64,000 bases of DNA from Hexactinellida sp. DTS-2022. Its lineage: Eukaryota > Porifera > Hexactinellida. The stretch is from positions 13,764,001 through 13,828,000 of the forward strand of contig JAPNXP010000002.1 of NCBI GenBank assembly GCA_028753945.1, in the 5' to 3' direction. Below the pieces are notes generated by a model. It was given only the letters and a program-made list of their open reading frames with translations. It was not told where the DNA came from and did not search any database. The stretch's first letter is position 1. Every line of letters starts with the position of its first letter. The position numbers were made by a program, and so were the translations under genes. Positions 33,855-44,311 of the stretch are shown here, piece by piece.

Positions 33855-34814
33855 TTATTATTTCACTCATTCAATCCGTTGAAAGCTTTTAACTCAAACT
33901 TAATGAAATTTATATTATACCACCTTAGTGGTTTGACTTTCATTGATATATTTCTGTTTTTAATTATCATTTCTTGATATGTGTATTAAGTTAAAATTGT
34001 CGAGTTAAATATTTGAATTATTTCGATAATTTCGCGTTCTAACATTGTATATTAATTTACTCCTTTGAAGTTTGAACAATATCATATTTTTTGTATTGTC
34101 GGAGAGAAAGAATTCCTACCTGTTTTGTGTCTATTCTGCAGGCTTGCCGTGGATATTGGATATCCATGGAGATCTCCATGGATGGATATCGAGTTTTTGT
34201 CATATCCACGGATATAGTCCCCGCTATGATCTTGGAATATTTATTATTAAACAATGGTAAATACATTTCATATACTTAATGTAGAAAATACTTATTTCGA
34301 ATACTAATTGTGATTTTGTGGCCAATCGAAAGATTTAAAATACTCATAGAGTCATAGTCATAGAGCAGTGGTTCCCAACCTTTTCCAAAAAATTTCACGA
34401 TTTCAAATTTAACTTTCGAATTTTTCTTTCACCTTTGGAAACCTTGCAGGCAAAGTATATTTGGGAATGCTAATACAAGAAATGTGTACTTTGTTATATT
34501 CCTGAGATTGACCTGTCAATCTCCTTAATTTTACGTCACTCCTGAATATTTACTTGCCATGATTTTTATTCTGTTTTTTTCGTTTATCCTACATGCTATA
34601 CTTTTAGTTTATTAATTAACAATAGAAGAAGAGACAATGAAATTCCCAAAAATTAGTCGCGATGGAATTTCAAAATCTAGGAATTGTTATCGAACCCAAT
34701 AATCTAGCAGAAGCCATCAATAATGACCCAGAAAGAGATGTTTTGAGGCTGATAGTGATATTTACGAACTTTGATTATATAGTAGTACAATATTTAGTTG
34801 ATAAATAATAAATA

Positions 34815-35315
34815 CAGTGGAACCTCCACAAACGGGGCCTGTGGAAACGGGGAACCTCTGGAACTGGGGTAAAAAAATCCAACAAATTCCTAGTCCACAC
34901 AAATGAACCTCCACAAACGGGGAATTAGGTAGAAACGGGGAAACGGGGTGATCCTTTTTTCGCCGAAATTTGATTCACACACAAATCAACCTCTACAAAC
35001 GGGGAATTTTTGCATTCTTAGGTGCGATTTTTCAAGAAACGTTTCCCAACGGAATCCCATTAAACACATACTCATCCCTTTTGTAACCCATTAAAACTAA
35101 AATCACTATAACATGCAATACAAACTCGAATTATCAATGAATATAAGCTTCTAACAGTACATATCGAATTATATCAAGGAACTATGAAGTCTAACTCTCA
35201 TGAAGACTGATTGTTGACAGTGGTCAACAAGTGTCAGAAACGGGGTATTGTTCAGAAACTGGGTGCCTGGAAAAAAACTTGCGTCCCTGGCACCCCGTTT
35301 CTGGAGGTTCCACTG
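34815..35315. mobile_element. Nested TA-type CAGT element
   Basis: Bounded by TA, with termini CAGTGGAACCTCCACAAACG and CGTTTCTGGAGGTTCCACTG. AAACGGGG is repeated several times near both ends. Confidence 0.88.
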
Positions 35316-35431
35316 TATACATAAATTATAGGACCTAAATCTTCTGGATATTTTGTTGATATTCGGTGTTAGAAATCTATCAATATTCAATGGATATCCA
35401 CAAAAAATGGTCTGGATATGGATATAGATAT

Positions 35432-35576
35432 CAGGGGCGTCGCACGGCTCTGAAAAGTCTCCGGCCCAACAGTTAAAGTGGTCCTGCCAAAGCCGGATCC
35501 CTCCTATATAATATAGTACAAGAAAAGAAAAGTGGTCCTGCCAAAGTCGGACCTGCCGGACCGCGTGCTACGCCTG
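35432..35576. mobile_element. Nested hAT-like element
   Basis: Termini are CAGGGGCGTCGCACGG and CCGCGTGCTACGCCTG. The segment AAAGTGGTCCTGCCAAAGxCGGA is present twice inside. The host sequence around it is itself repetitive (GGATATGGATAT), so the target duplication cannot be read with certainty. Confidence 0.75.
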
Positions 35577-35969
35577 TGGATATGGATGCGATTTTTCATC
35601 TCCACGGCAAGCCTGCTATTCTGTGTATAATACACTTTGTGACTATGATTAAACTATTATATCATTAATTAATTAACAAAAAACTATTTTCCACTATAAT
35701 TTGAGTTTGAATTTTATTTAATGCTTAGTCATTATAATGAACGAATTTTCGTTCGGTTAGAAAAAGGTTCGTTCGTTACATTTCGAATATTCATTTCAGC
35801 CCTGAATATTAGTTAGTCATGTTTGTGCTTCAATTCGAATTTGTTTTAGCTGATATTATGTTGATGTTATTTCATTGGAATTATGGATTAATTTATGATT
35901 TATCATTTAAATTACAGTTAAGTTAACTCTTAGGCATTATTACTATATTTATATTTTGCAGTACTAATA

Positions 35970-36317
35970 ATGGACAATCGTATCAGAAATAAATACCGTC
36001 CTCCTCCAACTAAAATATCCTCCTCCCCACCCTTAATTAATTTTAAGGCAAAACCAGATCCTAACCATCAGTCTATCCCATACAAAGCTATCCTGCTGGC
36101 AATATTCTTATTTATAATTGGTACCCTACTTATTCTACTCTCAGTAAGAATATACCAAGGACATTTTACAAGGGAGTTTGATGACAAGTTTGTTCCTGCA
36201 TTAGTGTTAGGATTCCTGTGCTTCATCCCTGGATCTTATTACATGTGTATTTTACTCCATATTTTTATGGGTTACAGAGAGTTTTCCTATTCTGACATTC
36301 ATTCTGCTATTGATTGA
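35970..36317 (+). CDS. TMEM230: TMEM230 family protein
   Basis: Small two-helix membrane protein of 115 residues, a component of secretory and recycling vesicles in animals. A cytosolic N-terminus (PPPTKISSSPP) is followed by IPYKAILLAIFLFIIGTLLIL (first helix), a short loop with FDDKFVPALVLGFLCFIPGSYYM (second helix) and the typical end MGYREFSYSDIHS. Length and the motifs IPYKAI, VPAL, FIPGxY and GYRxxSYxDI fit the family closely. A splice acceptor TTTTGCAG just before TACTAATAATGG (35960) indicates a non-coding first exon upstream. Confidence 0.93.
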   Translation: MDNRIRNKYRPPPTKISSSPPLINFKAKPDPNHQSIPYKAILLAIFLFIIGTLLILLSVRIYQGHFTREFDDKFVPALVLGFLCFIPGSYYMCILLHIFMGYREFSYSDIHSAID

Positions 36318-36778
36318 TTGAATTACATTTCATTGATGTATATCTTTATTTATTATTTGATTATATTATTCGTTCTTGCTTGTATAAGACTAATTTTGCA
36401 TTCGAAGAAGTTTATTAGGTAATTACAGTATACTATCATTGTTTCGAACGCGGATAAGGCAAATATAGGTTAAGGAGTACAAAGTTCAATCCCATACCCT
36501 GTGACTCCGGATAATACCAACAAATTAAGGAGAGTCCAATGTACGTATAAGTTTTTGTGAATTATTACATTTAGATTAATTTTTTAATTAAAATTCGAGC
36601 TCTGGCGAATTTGATTGCTATATTTTTTGATAATAATATTTACTACGTATATAGAAGTGATAACTTATATAATTATATAAAAAGATGATGCCAAGACAAA
36701 ACCAATTAACTTAATAATTAATTAAATACTATTTTGAAAAGATTTACTATTAGGATAATCGGATAGCTATAAAAACAC
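36318..36778. other. 3' flank of TMEM230
   Basis: AT-rich spacer, probable 3' UTR at the start. No gene or element recognised before the transposon at 36787. Confidence 0.5.
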
Positions 36779-37276
36779 TGTATAGTCAGGGCCGGATTAT
36801 CCATAGGGCACTAGAGGCACTGTGCCCCAGGCCACGAAGGTTTGGGGGCCAACGAAAGTTGGGAGCCTAAAATATATACAGTGGAACTCGGATAAGATTT
36901 ACCACTTCGGGAAACAAAAATTCATATGTACTATCCTATTGTACGTCTTACTTATGAGAATAAATTTTTGCTTTGAAAGAAATAGTACGTATTAACCGAG
37001 TGTACGTCTTATCCAAGTTCTACTAACTGGATTAACAAACTAAAAAGAAAATCAATATTAGATGAAATAATGTTGACGGTTTACTGCTCGGAGATAACCT
37101 GACATAATTGCCGATATCTTATAAATTCTTATTGTTTAGGTTAACAAATTGGTGTTACCAATAACAAATTTGGGGAATTTGGGACCTACGAACGAAAAAT
37201 TTGGGGCCTAATTGCTGCCTGGTATCCTCAAAGTGCCTAGGGCCTACGAAGACCTTAATTCGGCCCTGTGTATAGT
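36779..37276. mobile_element. hAT-like element with TGTATAGT duplication and nested CAGT element
   Basis: The element is 36787-37268, with termini CAGGGCCGGATTATCC and GGCCCTG preceded by CCTTAATTC. Flanks TGTATAGT are identical on both sides. A TA-type element (about 36879-37025, CAGTGGAACTCGGATAAG at its left, CTTATCCAAGTTC at its right) is inserted inside. Confidence 0.92.
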
Positions 37277-37738
37277 AAATTAAATATACCTGGTTCGACT
37301 ATACAATATTTAAGAAGTCGCTTGATATTTTCAACTTATTTGCGTAAAAAATAATCAATTAATTGTCGATAGAAATATAATTACACCCAATTTATTGTAC
37401 CACTCGAATGACTCGATATACATTATTACACTTACGGACTCAGCTACCTAAGGCCAAAAGTATTCGTACTAATCAATCATTTGTGCCACAAACGGCACAT
37501 GGCGGAAATATGTTGCGAACTTTATATATGTGTTTATCATATTAAATTAATCTGAAATATAGTATTTTCAAGTTTGGTTAATAGCTTGTTATACTAAATG
37601 TCTGTGGCCATCTTTAGTCAACATTTCCATAGTAGTTAACACACAAAAAGCAATTTATTGATAATAGGAACACAGTTATTGGGAAATAGAGTAAAATAAA
37701 ACAAATATATAATAGATATTACTTACACAAACAGTTCT
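37277..37738. other. 3' flank of minus-strand SH2-VWA gene
   Basis: AT-rich spacer and probable 3' UTR of the minus-strand gene. No gene or element seen. Confidence 0.45.
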
Positions 37739-40700
37739 TTAAATGGTATTTACTGGTTTTCGGTAGCCTAATTGTAAACTGTTATTAAACCTCTTCTCAA
37801 TTGTTTTAATTCTCTTACCATCATACACTGTAAAATCTAGTGTTTCTCTTAACTTCTGATTCAGCACTAACTTTCCCAATGATTTCTTACTATTGGGAAT
37901 TACTATATCTCCTGCAATGTTATTTCTCTGTTGCGTGTGTGCTTGTTTGAGTTGTTGCAGCCTCTTGCAGCCAATTTGATCGTACTTCTTTGGACTTTCT
38001 AAATCGCCATGTACAACTAGTAGAGTTTCGATTAAGCAGTTTACCAAATCAATATTAGGCAAAGAGGATTGTATTAATGTCACCAGCATATCTTTCACAA
38101 GGTTCCGTGCATCTTCTAGCTTTCTTTCCATAGCAGCTTGTTCTACTGCAATGAGAGTTTTTATTACTTCGCTCCGTAGTAGCTGAACGTAGGCGTTCTG
38201 TTCTTCCTGTGTGAAATTTGTTGCTCCACTATAGTTCTTATCGATACTCACTTTTCCCTTTGCCTCAAGCCTCACCTTTAAAAAAGGAAAACCCAAATTT
38301 ATTAGCGCCTGAATTCAGTATTTGATTGTTGATGACTACAATTATATTTACTAATTCCTAATTACACGCGCTTTTAATCTAGAAATTTTATAATAACCTA
38401 AGTTGGCTTCATATGTACATACAATACTGCAAATATAGTTCGCTTAATTGCCACATATTCATTGGTTCTTGGTTTATGAATGGATAATCACATTTGAATC
38501 ACTAATTACTAATTAGAGCCTTGTGAGAGGAAATTAACGTTACATTATATTAACGTAACTTGTGCAAATAACTTCGATATTTAACGCTTTCATTTATTTA
38601 TTTACTCGTTAATTTTCATTACCTTAATTCCATCAACTATGGATTTGACATAAGGAAACTCGAAATGGAGAGCTTTATTTCGAGAATGTAGATCCATACA
38701 AGGAGATCGAACTACGTAGTTTAGAACCTTATTCTTTTAATTTTAGAAAAAAATAGAATTAGTTTATTTATTTGAAATTTTTGCTCCGAATCGCGTTAAA
38801 CCTTTCGTAGTTTTTCCCCATAATAAGGTAACTTTCAGTGATCCATATTATTTACAGTGATTTTTATGCCCCGATTGTTTTAAAAATGAATGAGACTAGA
38901 AACCGCATTTATTTTTGAGATAATTATTAGATAGGTAAACAATTATTAATTTGGCACTATATAAATTTATAATATGATTATTTACTGTTGTTTATAAAAT
39001 AGATAAACAATTAATGGAAAGAAATGTGATGAAAACACAAAAATTAGATTGATATTTAATGTTTCACCTGAGATCGCATAGTTTTGAGCGATGCGCCTCG
39101 CCTAGACCGAAGGGCCCATTTGTTTACATAATCTGATAATTCTAAAAACACTGATAAATTAGACGATTTTGCAAAAAAGTATCGCAATCCCGATCACTAT
39201 TCTAGTTTCTAAGAGGATCTACGGATCCAATCATTATCCTTTTTACGATCCTTTCATAATCATTCAGGCAGATATTGACAGTATATACATAGTCAATTTG
39301 TTTATATATTTTGATACAAAATCCAGATCGTACGATTATGGATCGAAAGATCCTAATTCCCTAGTGGTGAGTGATGTATGCAAACCTCGAATTTTAATGG
39401 GAACATTGATATTTTGGATCTCTATACTTTACACCAATTTATACTTGGCTGTATGATGTATCGTGAATAAAGTGTACATTTGGCAGAATTAGGTTTATTT
39501 GGTTGTCGTTGTATGATTATCTGAATCCATACTTACCTTATTCATTGTTACTAAACTGTGTGCGGTCATTGTCACAGTTGCTAACTGCTTACACTGATCT
39601 TCATCACTGAGATCTTCAGTGAACTGAATAGGTAGTAAGATATCGATATTGTTACCAGCTGGAATAAAGGGAATACTGATTGTGCTGTTAGGTCCATTAC
39701 TAATCAGTTTGTAGTTGGAGGGTAGAGATTGTGGAGTACACAGCTGAACCTGAAGTAGAAGCTATAAGTCAGAGCTAGGATATTGAAATACGGTATTCCC
39801 CCGAATAAGCCCTGGGGGCTTGAATAAGCTCCGAGTCAATAAAAATGACATTGGTATGGAAAGATTTAGATACATTAGTTGATTACAGGAGTGTAATTTC
39901 ATTGATTTTTCAACTTCGGTATGTATACTGTCGGTGAGAACCATTCGAACGGATCTAAATATTATTTTCTGGATTTTTCAAACAAAATTCAGGCCAAATT
40001 TGTCCCACGAAAACAATAAGCGCCGGGGGGGGGGCGCTTCGAATCAATACAGTACATGGATCTCGCATAATATTCAAAACTACTTTGATTTAATATCAAG
40101 TATATCAGAATTTATTTTACTATTTTACTGCCAAACCCAAAATCTATATATTTATCCGAATGTACACAAGGTAAATTTCTTAAAAAGTATTTCTCATGCA
40201 TCGTGTGTTCTTAAGCTGACTGACTATAATGAAGAACCTTTTTAAATTACCTGAGCACTGGCTACGAAATTTAGATGTATATTTTTAGCCGCAACTGTTG
40301 CGCAAAATCCGTATATTCTTGCAAATGCTACTGGTAAATCTTCCATCGTATTAGAAGAACCGCTTAAGTGAATGGGGAAATACAGTCCGTCGCAGGCATC
40401 TGACAGACTCTTCAATTCAACTGGTGGTTCGGTGCCATAGGCAATAACAGAAAGGGTTAATTGTCTATCAATAAATTTTATTTTATTAAAAGCGTCTACT
40501 GTATTTCCTCTTATCGTAGAATAGTTTGTGCATCCCGCGTTGGCACCCCCATCTGTGAATAGTATTATGCTTTCAGTAGGGGTAGCATTTGATGAATCAA
40601 CCTAATATTAATGCAAGTTTCAATAAATAAAAATTAATACTCTCGCTAAATACAGTCTAAAGGGTAATTTTAAACCAATTAATCCCTTGAAATTCAAACA

Positions 40701-42885
40701 AATGGAATTACGTATTGAGATATAATAAAGCGTACCTTTGCAAACTCGGCGATTGCTTTGTTTATGCCATCTTCTATATTTGTCATGTCATCTACTTCCA
40801 ATTCTGAGATTACATTGGCAGCTGTACTTTTACCGAGATGATCTGTTACAGTTAACTTAAGTTTAACTTCAGCACTATTTGAAAATGTAACTATACTCAG
40901 TCTATCGCAGGGCTTAAGCTGGTCTAAGAGGCCATTCAGTGTACTCTTCATTACTTCCATGTGTTTATTCATGCTAAAGCTCACATCTATGACAACGCAT
41001 ATGGATAATGGTATTTGGGCTCCAGTACCTTCGTATGAAGAGATTGTGCAGAGTAAATCCAGTTTGGTATTCTTTCTCGGGGGCGTTATTGTTTGTTTGC
41101 TACTTGTGAGAGATAAGGAGAGCATGCTTTCAGTATGCATAATAGGGGTGTTTGAACCTCCTTGTAAATCTTCTATGGAAGTAATACACAAATAATTACA
41201 GATTTTAACACAATAAGGATAAAGTGAAGTAATACAATATATTGTGGAGGACATACCTTTTGTGAGACTCTTCTTCAGAAAAGCAATAGCTTTGTATTTA
41301 TTCTTAGAGTAGTAACTTACCAGTTCTTCTAATGCTGAAAACTTATGCACCGTTTCCAGATAAAACTTTTCACCCTCATGCACAATCCTGAAATGATTTA
41401 CAGTATCGCCATTACGAACTGAGATAGAGTACTTTCCTATCTCCGAGCTGTTTCTTATCAGAAAAGTGTAATTATCAATGCTAGGCTGAAGCAATATTTT
41501 CTCAGCTTGAGTATGATCGATACCAGGGAGGTAAAACCTATATAGTTTTAATACTGGTTAAGTTGGTTAACCTATTTGATTTACTTACACTAAACTTTTT
41601 CCCAGACAAGTAATATCTTTTACAATAAAATTACTATTGTTATACAGTGAACTCCCGTTATAACGAAGTCGGATATAACGTAATACCAGCTTATAACGAA
41701 ATGGAAATAGAACATTAAATGCACTATTTATTATCCACGTTTAACGAATATCCGGATTAGCGAAGGAATTTACCAGTCCCAAGCACTTCGGTATAACGAG
41801 AGTTGACTGCAACTAAATTATTTTCTGTAATTTTTTTTGTTCAGATTTAATAATTCTTCTTCTAAAGCTGAAGGAAAAAAGGACTATATCGATTATCGAA
41901 TAAGTATTAAATTAAGAACTTGAAGTTACTTTTGGGAAGCAATTGTATCATTTGACTGCTCAAGCTCTTGGTCTAACTCTGGCAAATGAATTCCTCCCTC
42001 AATTGATGTTAGTTCAATTTCCTTACGACTGGGAACTGATACCTCTAGAAAATATAAATATATTAATATTTTAATCAAGGAACAATCAAGTTCATTTATT
42101 ATTTATATCTCAACTCTTTTGAGTCTTAGATTCATTTTATACATTCCTGCCAACTTAGTCCAACCAAATCCCTGGACGCATGCTAAGAGTTCCCTGGGTA
42201 CATTTATAGAGGGCTCGATGGTTTAAAAAACTTCTCGCGGGATGTTCGTTCATTGGGAACATACACATCATCCAATATATTTATGTCAGCCGTCGTTAAT
42301 TTAGTTGTTACAAAAATTAACTTTATAAAAATGTAACTATAGACAAACAATCCAAGGTTTCCTTCCCTGGATGCATGAATAATCACAGTTTATTTGCACA
42401 AACCAATGTGTATAATTATGCAATTAATATAACAGGGACAATACAATTGACTCCGCTTAATTTGATCAGTTTTATTCAAAAATATATAACTAGCTATTTG
42501 CTTTAATTAAATAATATCCATTTCTATTTATAGATTAAAAGCTACGGGAATATATCAAACCAAGCTTCATTAAAATGCATCATAGGAGTTAATGAGATTG
42601 CTTATGCAAAACCATCATTTTAGATTTTAGGTTTCAAAATTTAGGTGCTAAAGATTTTGAGGCGGTCCATTTAAGTCTTGATATAATCCTACGTCAGTGT
42701 CTATCTATGCTAATACACAGTTCGAAATATGCTTAAAATATGTGAATTATGACTACTGATGATATTCCAAATTACATATAAAGTATAAAATGAAAAATAG
42801 GTTAAGAAGAAATAAAATGATTTGTATTCTCAACCTAATATTATTAAATACCTTTTGGAGATAATCTGCCACTCGAACAACCCAT
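37739..42885 (-). CDS. SH2-VWA protein with acylation-type N-terminus, seven exons
   Basis: Exons (minus strand): 42885-42852, 42044-41930, 41537-41257, 41172-40736, 40601-40251, 39749-39537, 38275-37739; 655 residues. All introns are GT...AG, with phases 1, 2, 1, 0, 0, 0. Exon 1 gives MGCSSGRLSPK: Gly2 could be myristoylated and Cys3 palmitoylated. Exon 2 is a polar linker. Exon 3 is an SH2 domain (KFYLPGIDHTQAEKIL, then FLIRNS with the phosphotyrosine-binding Arg, and His in VNHFRI). Exons 4-5 form a VWA domain with metal-site DVSFS and LFTDGGAN. Exons 6-7 are a beta-rich and a helical tail (LRSEVIKTL, QAHTQQRNN). The VWA and tail resemble cytosolic VWA proteins such as plant WAV3/EDA40, here without RING. 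Inferred role: membrane-tethered phosphotyrosine-binding scaffold. Confidence 0.87.
41645..41809. mobile_element. TA-type CAGT element in intron 2 of the SH2-VWA gene
   Basis: Left terminus TA + CAGTGAACTCCCGTTATAACG; right terminus CGGTATAACGAGAGTTGACTG. Same family as 59421-59693 (shared TTATTATCC, CGAATATCCG, CCAAGCACTTCG). Confidence 0.82.
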
Positions 42886-43495
42886 AGGGATAATATATGT
42901 TTATTTATTAATAAATTATTTTAATATAATTCTCCTATTTATAATCGAACTTCAATAATTTAAAACAAAAAATAATTAAGATATTACAAAATCTCTATTG
43001 AGTACACAATTTAATATGTTTCATTAGAAAAGTAGATTATATAATCTCCTTACAATTCAAATTGATACTATCATATTCTCTCCAAAATTAATTGAATATA
43101 AAATTTAATTAAGTAATACAAGTTTTATGAAGTAATCTCAATTTATTTGCAAAATTAACAAATAATTATTTGGATTATGTATTGTTATTGGAAGTTGTTG
43201 AAATAATCAAACCAATAACAATACCGACAACAAGATACACAGAGGGGGGCACAGTTAATCAAAATGTTACTTCGTTAATCGTTGATCCGTTAACCAAAAG
43301 TTAACTCCGTTAATCGTTAATCCGTTAATTCGTTAAAAATGTAACGGAAGTTAACGATAAACCGTTAACGTTATTCTATATTATACAAACAACAACAAAA
43401 TCAGCTTTTTTGCTCTAAAAACACCTAAAAGTGCTAGAACTATAAAATGAGCCTTTGTTGGGTCTTTTTAAGCTGAAATTTCTGCTAGCACAACA

Positions 43496-43798
43496 TACAG
43501 TCGACTCCGCTTAATAGAGTCACCTCGGGACCAGGTTATTTTGACCCCATTAAGCGGAGATATCATTTAACCGAAAATATTTTAAGTCAAACTGTAATAC
43601 GGACCTATAAATTCTGTGAAATTAAAATTTTGATCCCATTAAGCAGTTAAATCTATTAACCGGTGGCCAGACCTGGCTGATTACTAGTGAGTGATTACGA
43701 TTACGATTACGATTACAGGAAATGTTGTAATCGATTACGATAGTAATCGTAATCAGCCCCAAGCCTGCCGGTGGCTCTATTAAGCGGAGTCGACTGTA
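43496..43798. mobile_element. TA-type CAGTCGACTCCGC element
   Basis: The element is 43498-43796, bounded by TA. Termini are CAGTCGACTCCGCTTAATAG and CTATTAAGCGGAGTCGACTG. Decayed relatives are near 7195-7280, 42448, 48590, 52938-53129 and 56925. Confidence 0.92.
43660..43775. mobile_element. 100-bp hAT-like element nested in the CAGTCGACTCC element
   Basis: The element is 43668-43767, with termini CAGACCTGGCTGATTAC and GTAATCAGCCCCAAGCCTG. It has exact flanks CCGGTGGC (43660-43667, 43768-43775). The interior is mostly GATTAC/TAATCG words. Confidence 0.92.
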
Positions 43799-44079
43799 TA
43801 CCAGTGCACGACAAACTGAAATTTGATGGTGGCGAATTAAGCTACCACCTCACTTTTTCTGGTGGCTAAAGAATAAACAACAGCCGGTTTAACAAACTTC
43901 TGATGCCGTATAACAACACCTATGTTAATAACAAAAATGCAACGAAAAGTATAATATACACAAAGTCCAATCAATTTATGGTGGATTAGTTAATCCACCA
44001 AAGGCAAAATTTGGTGGCTTTAGAAAGATTTTGGTGACTACGCCACCAAACCACCTAATTTCCGAGCACTGCTGTATAC
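43794..44079. mobile_element. hAT-like element abutting the end of a TA-type element
   Basis: The element is 43802-44071, with termini CAGTGCACGACAAACTG and CCTAATTTCCGAGCACTG; GGTGGCG/CGCCACC words recur. Its exact flanks CTGTATAC include the final CTG and the TA of the neighbouring element. Confidence 0.93.
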
Positions 44080-44311
44080 TAGTATGTGAAACAGCATTAA
44101 ACTCGATGTTTTTTTCTTCACTTCGCCATTGAGGAGCCTTGCCCAATATAGAGGGGATTTAACGGACTTGTAACGGAAGTTAATTAGTCCGTTGATGATG
44201 TTTAAAGTTAACTTAAAAGTTAAATCGTTAATGAAAAATTTAACTTCGTTAATTAATGATTAACGGATTAACGGTTTAGTGCCCTTGATTAGATACAATA
44301 TGAACTCAGTC

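Larger units (their letters stand above)
34131..35623. mobile_element. hAT-like element with CTATTCTG duplication, carrying nested elements
   Basis: The element is 34139-35615. Termini are CAGGCTTGCCGTGGATATTG and, at the right, ATCTCCACGGCAAGCCTG. The 8-bp flanks CTATTCTG (34131-34138 and 35616-35623) are identical. Subterminal DNA repeats GGATAT/ATCTCC words. A TA/CAGT element (34815-35315) and a second hAT-like element (35432-35576) have landed inside it. A lone CAGTGGTTCCCAACC terminus at 34366 suggests a third insertion, now decayed. Confidence 0.92.
43245..44289. mobile_element. Decayed inverted-repeat element rich in CGTTAATC words
   Basis: Left end GGGGCACAGTTAATCAAAATG followed by many CGTTAATCCGTTAA words; right end TTAATGATTAACGGATTAACG then GTTTAGTGCCC. 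The two ends are roughly inverted. The exact boundary and target duplication cannot be read. Three further elements (43498-43796, 43668-43767, 43802-44071) lie inside. Confidence 0.6.

Noticed and set aside
39169..39456. 95-codon plus-strand frame
   Set aside because: Within intron 6 of the minus-strand SH2-VWA gene; AT-rich and without domain features.
39934..40245. 103-codon plus-strand frame
   Set aside because: Within intron 5 of the minus-strand SH2-VWA gene, next to a G-run repeat; no homology recognised.
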